Made by a program: the position numbers and the translations under genes
Shown: positions 57,546 through 64,000 of the stretch, piece after piece
Position numbering within the stretch: position 1 is the first letter of the stretch
How the letters are laid out: every line of letters starts with the position of its first letter
Assembly: GCF_949987515.2 (NCBI RefSeq)
Contig: NC_082691.1
Span: forward strand, 64,239,740 to 64,303,739
Length of the DNA: 64,000 nucleotides
Origin: Delphinus delphis
Taxonomy: Eukaryota > Chordata > Mammalia > Artiodactyla > Delphinidae
Direction of reading: 5' to 3'
Notes under the pieces: model-generated
Database searches by the model: none
What the model was told of the DNA's origin: nothing
Seen by the model: the letters and a program-made list of their open reading frames with translations, nothing else

Positions 57546-59634
57546 ATTGTTTTTTCAAAGAAAGAATAGTATAAGTTCCTCTAAATTTCCTAAAACTGAT
57601 AAGGCACATGTAAACAGGGACTACACAGGTGATTGAAATCCTAGATTTGTTCATTCTCTCAGAAAGTGTTTAATAAATTAATTAATTAATATATTTAGCT
57701 TTTTATCGGGCACTTTGTCTTTGAGGCTAATTATTTCAGAAGATTTTATATGTAGTTGAAAATAACAAGGGAAAGAAAACACCAACAAGGGCTGAAACAA
57801 GACAGGTGCTGAAAGTCAGAGGTAGTCAGCCCAGGGCTTATACTGCATTTCATGGTAACAGAGTCTAAACTTCTCTCTTCTTGCTCTGCCATGTCCCTAA
57901 ACTTTTTTTCCTGAGATCTTTACATGGGACAAGGGGGTTGTTGGAGCTCCAGCAGCATTATTTCTGCTTCTCTTCCAGCATTATTTCTGTTTCTTCCTTC
58001 CAGAAGGGAGGAAGGGAAGAAGGAAGTGTATGTCCCTTCTTTAAAGTTACTTTCCATTTCTACTCTGTTGGCTGGAAGTTAGTCATGGGATCACTCATGG
58101 CTGAGAAAAGTGGTGTTTATTGCCAGTAAGCCATACACACTGCACAAATTAGGGACTCAATACTGAGAAAGAATGGATGCTGGGGGACAGCCAGGATTCT
58201 CTGCCAGAGTCTCCATACATGCTAACTAGCATCTTGGAATATACATCCTTAGGTAGGTCATGTTGAACTGTTTCTCTCTGAGTCTATAGATAATCTCTAA
58301 TAATAGTTCTGAGGCAATGGTGATTTTCTCAGCTCTGTTGATACTTACTCCAATCTTGATTTAAAGTCTTGTAGGAGAGCTCGTAAAACCTAGAACAACA
58401 GGCATAAGGCATTGGCTTTATATTCTGGTGTCTTGGGCTTGTGCTGAGATTCCCTCAACTATCCCCTACTTCAGATAGACAGATAGGGTTACAGCTTTGG
58501 TGCCAGTGAAGCTGGTGATTAGGCAAAGTTGTTTTGGGGAGTTACTTCCCAGATGGAATGTAGAGATGAGGACCCTTTCTCAAAGATCATACTCTATTAA
58601 TGAACAAACATTGGTGCCTACCTAATGGAGTCAAATTTGTGTCTGATTTTTATAACTTCCAATATCAAAATGATTTCTTTATTAAGCATTTTAGATGTTG
58701 ATGAAAATTTTAAAAATCTTTGAAAAATAGTTGCTTTTGTTTTAATTGTAGAACTGGAGAATCTATGACACTCCAATGTGGTTGTTTTGGCTCATGGACA
58801 TTTAAATGAACAAGTACTTTGTAAAACAGGCAAAACTCACTTCATTACTCCACCATCCTTGAGGCAGGGATTGGGGTGAGGCCAAAGGTGAGTGAAGGTC
58901 AGGGAAGGAGTGAAGGGGAGTTTATTTATTACAATAGTAATTCAACATTTAAAAAAAACAGTGATTTTGTTATTTCAGTGCAACTGTGTCTAAAAATGCC
59001 TTGATCCCATCATCTTTATCAAAATGCCCTGCTTTAAAAATGAATAAACTCTTCAGTGAGTACAGTCATATGAAAAGACCCTTAAGGCTACAAACAGTAG
59101 AGAAAATGATTGAGAGAAAGATCACTTAATGAAAATAATTCAATTTTAATAAAGATCATTTAAATAAAATAGACCAATATCACTAAAATGATGCTTTTGT
59201 CATTGTCTCCAGTCTCTTCACCTTCACAAAAAAAGTAATTTCAGAGCCTCTGACTTTTTGGAATGACATTATTTAGAGCCCTCTGGCAGAATCTAGAGGA
59301 CTTCTTATCAGCCTCAGTGGTACCCTCTCCTGTCTGAAGGACCAGAAACTGAGCAAACCAGTAGCAAAACCCAGAAGAGAGTGCAGTTCTTTAATGTTTT
59401 AGTCTAGTGAGCTAAGAGTAAAGTCACTGTTCAACTGGTGAGCGAAGTTGTGGTCTGTTTTTCTTGCTCTTACAACTTGTGTTATTGGTGCTAGTTCAGT
59501 TCAATAGATATTTCAGTACCAATTGCACTAACTCTATAACTTTAATTTGTATCATATCTAAAAACATCCAGTGGTCCTTTCCTATATTCTTATGACTCAA
59601 TAAGGCAGAACAGTTGTAATGGAAAGCATTATGA
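57546..59634. other. Intergenic, no recognised repeat
   Basis: Two kilobases without a repeat I recognise. A 23-25 bp tandem duplication (57953-57975 and 57976-58000, CAGCATTATTTCTG core) is the only structure seen. No gene. Confidence 0.45.
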
Positions 59635-59800
59635 TCAGAGAGTCAGAAGAACTCTGTTTAAATGGGCTATGCCATTAACTAGCTGTGTGACCCTAGGCAA
59701 GTCATTTTCCTGTCAGTCTTCAGAATTCTCATTCTCAAAGGGAAAGGGCAGGGAGTTGGTTTGTATGATCTCTAAGATCTCCAGTGTTTTAAAAAAAATG
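59635..59800 (+). repeat. MIR SINE
   Basis: 'gccattaactagctgtgtgaccctaggcaagtcattttcc' order in pieces, then 'gtatgatctctaagatctcc'. Confidence 0.75.
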
Positions 59801-60099
59801 TCAAAGCACCATTTCTAATTTTGAACAGATGGAGGTGGAAATGGTGCTCTCCAGTATCATGATTAATAATGAATAAATGCACAGATTGCTGAATGCACCT
59901 GCAGAAATACTTTCCAATCTAAAGAAATGTAGTCTGGTTGTTTCTAAGAGGTAGGCACTTACTCCATGGTAAATATCCTGTTGCTTATCTGAGGTGGATC
60001 CTTCAAGTGCTGCCTCTACTTTCCTCATTATCAAGCCTTCCCACAGCTCTGCTCAGCTGACAGATAGAGCCAATTAAATGACTGCTCCCCATTCTCTTT
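59801..60099. other. Intergenic, no feature recognised
   Basis: Nothing identified. Confidence 0.5.
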
Positions 60100-60400
60100 G
60101 TAAATAGTGAGTCTCCCTGCTGTTACTCTCTGCTGCTCCTGGATTGTCCTTCTTTCTACTAAAGCCTCCCCTGCTTTTCAAATCTCAGCTCCTTTGCCAC
60201 CTCCTCCATGAAGCTAAGTGTCTTCTTTCTTTAAACTTCCATGACAGGGCATGTTATCTCCTCCTCTTACATTCATTTCCTACCTTGTACTGCATTCATT
60301 TATAAACACGCTTTATCTCCCTTACTAGACTGTAAGCTCCTAGGTGGCACCATCCCTTATCCTCATCAAGTCTGAAATGCCTCGTGTCTTTCATAAAGCA
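60100..60400 (+). repeat. L2 LINE 3' region
   Basis: 'aatctcagctcctttgccacctcctccatgaagc', 'atttataaacacgctttatctcccttactagactgtaagctcc' in L2 order. Confidence 0.7.
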
Positions 60401-61959
60401 AAACCCTCACACATTTATGGAATACCTTCGGCCCTCCCTAGTGGTTGGTATCACAATTCCTTTCCCCTGCTGCCTTTTTGAAGGTCTATTTATTTCTATT
60501 TTTAGGAAGCTGGGCTGCTGTAATTTCTCTTGAAGTAACTTTGAATCTACATTACTAAGTGGTATATTTAGTTGGATTTTTCAGCGCAAATTCAGCATCA
60601 TAGTTTTGCCAAGGGATGAAGAGAATTCTCCTACCACAGGCCTCGTTCTCTTTTGGTCTGATTAGGTTATATATTTTATTTTGAAGAGCATGAGATAGCT
60701 GTAGTTAAATAATGATCTTTGGGACCCATCAGTCAAGAGCATTTGGGGATTTGGATGGTACCGCCCTTTACTTTAAACAAGTGAAGGCAGAGCTGTATGC
60801 TTTTCAGTGCTTGCCTGCTTCTTTTCTTTCTTTTTTGACCCCAGAGTATCTCAGGTTTGTGTAGACAGAGGCCAACTGGCAGCTGATAGACTGTCACTTG
60901 AAGGGGTGGTGGCAGCAGCAGTGGAGGGCCGATAAGCCCTTTGGGGAGAAAGATGCTCTTCCAGGAGTAGGGCCCATTTGCGAAGAAAGCAGCAGGGGAA
61001 ATCACTGGTGGCAGCTGATTAAAACAAACAGGAAGAAGGGACAGGTTTGCCAAAGACTTCTGTGTATCTTTCCCATTGGTAAACTTCCAGGCAGACGAAA
61101 ATGTTTTCCAGGTGATTTTTGGATTTATACCTATAGGGCAAGTTCCAGTGCATCCCAAAGCACCAGGTCCCTAGTTTGAGAAATGCCACACACACACACA
61201 CAGATTCCATCATAAAGACTTTTGTCATGCAAACCCTTGAGGACGTATGGCTGATGTCGGGGAAGGCACATCTGAGTAACTAATGTGTACTCTTCAAATA
61301 TCCTGCAATTCTCTAATGTGAGTTTATCCAGGTCTACTGCTGAAGTCTAGGGCAATGAAAGGTCTCCCAGCCTACCCATTATTCCGTTTTCCTTAATTAA
61401 GTCACGATTATCATCTTTATCTAAAAGCCCCATGCAGAGAGAATCTTTTTTAGGTAGTGGTTTCAACTGACTGTACTTCTCTGTAGTCATAAACGTCTTT
61501 ATTTTATTGTTTTGATAAAAAATGGATTGGGAGGTAAGGCTAGGTTTAGAGATTTCTTTTTTTGCATGTTCTTTATCGTTAGTAAATACATTAAACACTC
61601 TGATTTTCAAGGAGCTGCCTGGCTGTGGTGGTTATTTGTGGGGGGGGGGGAAGGCAACCACACATCATCTTTCTTCTCTTTTAAGTTTTACGCTAAAAAT
61701 CTGTTTTGATAGGGAAATGGAGCGTGCTAAGCTAATGACAGCTTTCCCCTCTCTTACTTTTTCCTTGTCAGAGCAATGCGCTCCTATTGGCTCCTTGGCG
61801 TGCCGGAATGTGGGCATTGCAGCTTTAAGTGAAGGCTCCAACTACTCGATAAAATAAAAACAAATAAACAGCCCCCCCCCAAAAAAAGCGGAGGGCTTAA
61901 GAGGAAACTGTACTAAATGTGTCCGCAAACTGACTAATATATTTGCAAAGGTATAGTTT
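60401..61959. other. BMPER-proximal upstream region
   Basis: No gene recognised. Contains a short (CA)7 at about 61187-61201, a run of 11 G at 61640-61650, an inverted CCAAT word (ATTGG) at 61786-61790 and a run of 9 C at 61872-61880. May hold proximal regulatory sequence. ORFs at 60733-61228 on both strands are not credible genes. Confidence 0.45.
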
Positions 61960-62535
61960 CTGCGACTACCGACGACCCACTTTGTGTCGGGAAATTGTTA
62001 GGTGCGTCCCGCTGAGAAACGTGCTTGGCTAGTCCGCGACTGCCGTTTAGATCCACCCAGGCCGACCCGCCAGGAGGATGGGCGTGAGGGGGCCCCGTTT
62101 TAATTCTTGGTAAGAGGAAGCCGGCGACCCAAGGCGATCTCCGAGGACAGCTGATCATCAGGTCCCAACACTTGCCAAGCGTCCCCTAATTCCCATTTGG
62201 TTACAAAAATTCTTCCCTCCTCCACTGCATCCCCCACTTTGAGCAAAGGGTGCCACGGCCTGAGCAGGAGGCCGCGATCCGGCCGGGGGGATCCGCGGGC
62301 CGTACGTAGGGTCGGACTCCTGGACACCCAGGGCTGCGGCTGCCGAGGCCGCGGGGTGGCTATTCCTGCTAGAGATTAGCCGCCGCTTGGGTCCCTCCCT
62401 CTTTCTCGGGTCAGTGAATGATTAGTCAAACACCTCCCCGCCCCAGTCCGCCCGAGGTTGGATGGGAGGAGTCATGGAGCGACTGTTCATCTTTTTTTAA
62501 GGGCGAAAAGCGTTCGCCTCTGTGCGTTTATTAAT

Positions 62536-62543
62536 TGACCTTG
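62536..62543 (-). promoter_or_regulatory. Possible nuclear-receptor half site (ERR/SF-1 type)
   Basis: TGACCTTG reads CAAGGTCA on the minus strand, the extended half-site used by ERR and NR5A receptors. It sits about 1.1 kb upstream of the BMPER ATG within the CpG island. An 8-base motif is weak evidence alone. Confidence 0.2.
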
Positions 62544-62879
62544 CGTGTAGTTTCAGCTTCTGTCTTCCCTAGTGTCACGACTGGCAGGCACATAAGCACA
62601 GAACACTCTTCTGGAAGGCCCCTCGCCCCTCTGTCCGCTCAGCGCGGGAGTCCGCTGTCTCGCCCCCAGCAGACCGAAGCAAAGCAGGGAGTGAAAAGTC
62701 GCGCGGCCCCCCGCCCCCAGCCCGGCGCCCCGTGTCGCTCCATCCCAAAGCTGGGGCATCTGGGCACAAGCAGGAGTGGTGAGGCGCCCTGCGTCCCGTA
62801 TTCTGCTCCCTCCCAGGGCTGGAGCGCCCGGGTGTGAGTGGGGGTGGCGCGGCATTCCCGGCTAGGGGAGGGTTCCCCC

Positions 62880-63300
62880 GGGAAAGGGAGGAGGCGCTGC
62901 GCGCTCCGGGCGGTGGAGACACGCCTGCCCCGCTCCGATCCGTGCCCCGGGGCAAGTGGCCTCCCTCGAGGGGCTGGGGAGCAGGCTGGACGCCCGGTGA
63001 AGACAAGCGCCCGGCGCGGGGCTTCTGCAATCCCCCCTGCGCCCGGGCGCTCCCAGCGGGTTCCCAGAGGCGCCCGGGGCGCCCGGGTCTCCGGCGCCGG
63101 AGCGAGCGTGCGCGCGGGCCGGGCTGAGAGCCTGAGGGGCCGTCAGGAGGTGGGAGGGCAGGAGTGGAGGACGCCGCGGCAGCGGCGCGCCCCCGGGCAG
63201 TCGCTGCAGCCCGGGCGGCGGCGGCGGCTGTGCAGCGGTGCGCAGCGGGAAGCGCAGCCACTCCTCTCTGCCTATCTCCGGCTGCTCCGATACCCCCTCC
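62880..63300 (+). promoter_or_regulatory. BMPER: Probable BMPER core promoter / start-site zone
   Basis: The transcription start cannot be read from sequence alone. This interval is proposed because it is the most CpG-dense part of the island, carries GC boxes at 62908 and 63213, lacks TATA, and lies a few hundred bases before the ATG, the leader length I would expect for this gene. A divergent antisense transcript from the same island is possible but not shown. Confidence 0.45.
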
Positions 63301-63319
63301 TCCCGGCCCCCTCTCTAGT

Positions 63320-63361
63320 ATGGAGGAGCCGACGACTAAACCGCTGCGAGCAACTCCTTAA
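63320..63361 (+). CDS. Upstream ORF in the likely BMPER 5' leader (13 codons)
   Basis: ATG at 63320 reads 13 codons (MEEPTTKPLRATP) to a TAA at 63359-63361, immediately followed by a run of A. Its context is strong: A at -3 and G at +4, stronger than that of the main BMPER ATG, which has C at +4. I see no other ATG between about 63181 and the main start. The stop lies 260 nt before that start, a spacing compatible with reinitiation. If transcription begins upstream of 63320 this would be a translational control element, probably without a peptide function. Leader membership is inferred. Confidence 0.5.
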   Translation: MEEPTTKPLRATP

Positions 63362-63446
63362 AAAAAAAAAAGCCGCATTAGAGGAGCCTGGCCGCAGGAC
63401 CCCTCCTCCCTGGGCGCCCCTCACCCCTCGCCTCTCTCTCCCGCCT

Positions 63447-63478
63447 CCCCCTTCAGCTCCCCCCCACCCCCCCGCCCC
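63447..63478 (-). promoter_or_regulatory. C-rich tract: potential G-quadruplex on the minus strand
   Basis: Four C-runs (63447-63451, 63459-63465, 63467-63473, 63475-63478) lie in a homopyrimidine-rich part of the BMPER leader. The complement meets the G3+ with 1-7 base loop rule for a G-quadruplex on the template strand, and the C strand could form an i-motif. The transcript would carry the C-rich version. Confidence 0.6.
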
Positions 63479-63564
63479 AGGCTCCCGGGCGCCCGCCTCC
63501 CTCCTTAACGGACTGTCTCCCGACTCGCCGGCTGAGAGCCCTTTTTGACTGCGAGCGGCGGTAG

Positions 63565-64000
<436 letters not shown>

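Noticed and set aside
62575..63261. 228-codon ORF on the minus strand across the CpG island
   Set aside because: GC-rich sequence has few stop codons. The translation is low complexity (A, P, G, R) with no domain, and it is antisense to the BMPER promoter.
62838..63548. 236-codon ORF on the plus strand upstream of BMPER
   Set aside because: Same compositional reason. It begins at a non-ATG or unsupported start, ends before the true ATG and is not in frame with it; the leader uORF at 63320 is the only credible one.

Overview
This window is mammalian nuclear DNA, most likely from a cetacean (whale or dolphin). Twelve tRNA-Glu-derived SINEs of the CHR type are present in full-length, short and monomeric forms, nearly all with intact target-site duplications. 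The BovB and Bov-A repeats that crowd ruminant genomes are absent. A 5'-truncated artiodactyl-type L1, older L1M, L2 and MIR elements, MaLR-type LTRs, MER5A-like and Tigger-like DNA transposons fill in the rest. The species cannot be named from this sequence.

The only protein-coding gene I can support is at the right edge. A CpG island at about 61.96-63.92 kb contains the promoter, 5' leader and first coding exon of BMPER (BMP-binding endothelial regulator, the crossveinless-2 orthologue) on the + strand. The ATG is at 63622, the exon ends at a GTAGGG splice donor at 63755, and the rest of the gene lies beyond the window. The leader holds one upstream ATG in strong context that opens a 13-codon ORF, a C-rich tract able to form a G-quadruplex on the opposite strand, and a second quadruplex motif just inside intron 1.

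Positions 1-61900 look like the intergenic region upstream of BMPER. No second gene, tRNA, rRNA, CRISPR array or bacterial-type feature is visible. By region: 1-12 kb holds sparse MIR/L2, an ancient L1M with a SINE inside it, and an old LTR. 12-24 kb holds MIR/MER5A-type remnants, a truncated L1 at 20.3-21.3 kb, and an unclassified diverged repeat of about 145 bp period that this L1 interrupts. 25-27.3 kb holds an older L1 followed by a decayed hAT transposase end. 27.7-38 kb holds Tigger-like elements, LTRs and two long SINEs. 38-50 kb is the SINE-dense part. 50-61.9 kb holds small old repeats, nested L1 fragments and two long stretches without any repeat I recognise.

I found no new multi-gene system. 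The observations most worth following are the BMPER leader architecture (upstream ORF plus two quadruplex motifs), the unclassified tandem-like repeat at 19.6-22.0 kb, a 30-bp exact repeat at 27.7 and 30.4 kb, and a perfect-armed 58-bp palindrome at 14.4 kb. Repeat family names come from memory of consensus sequences; none was checked by database search.
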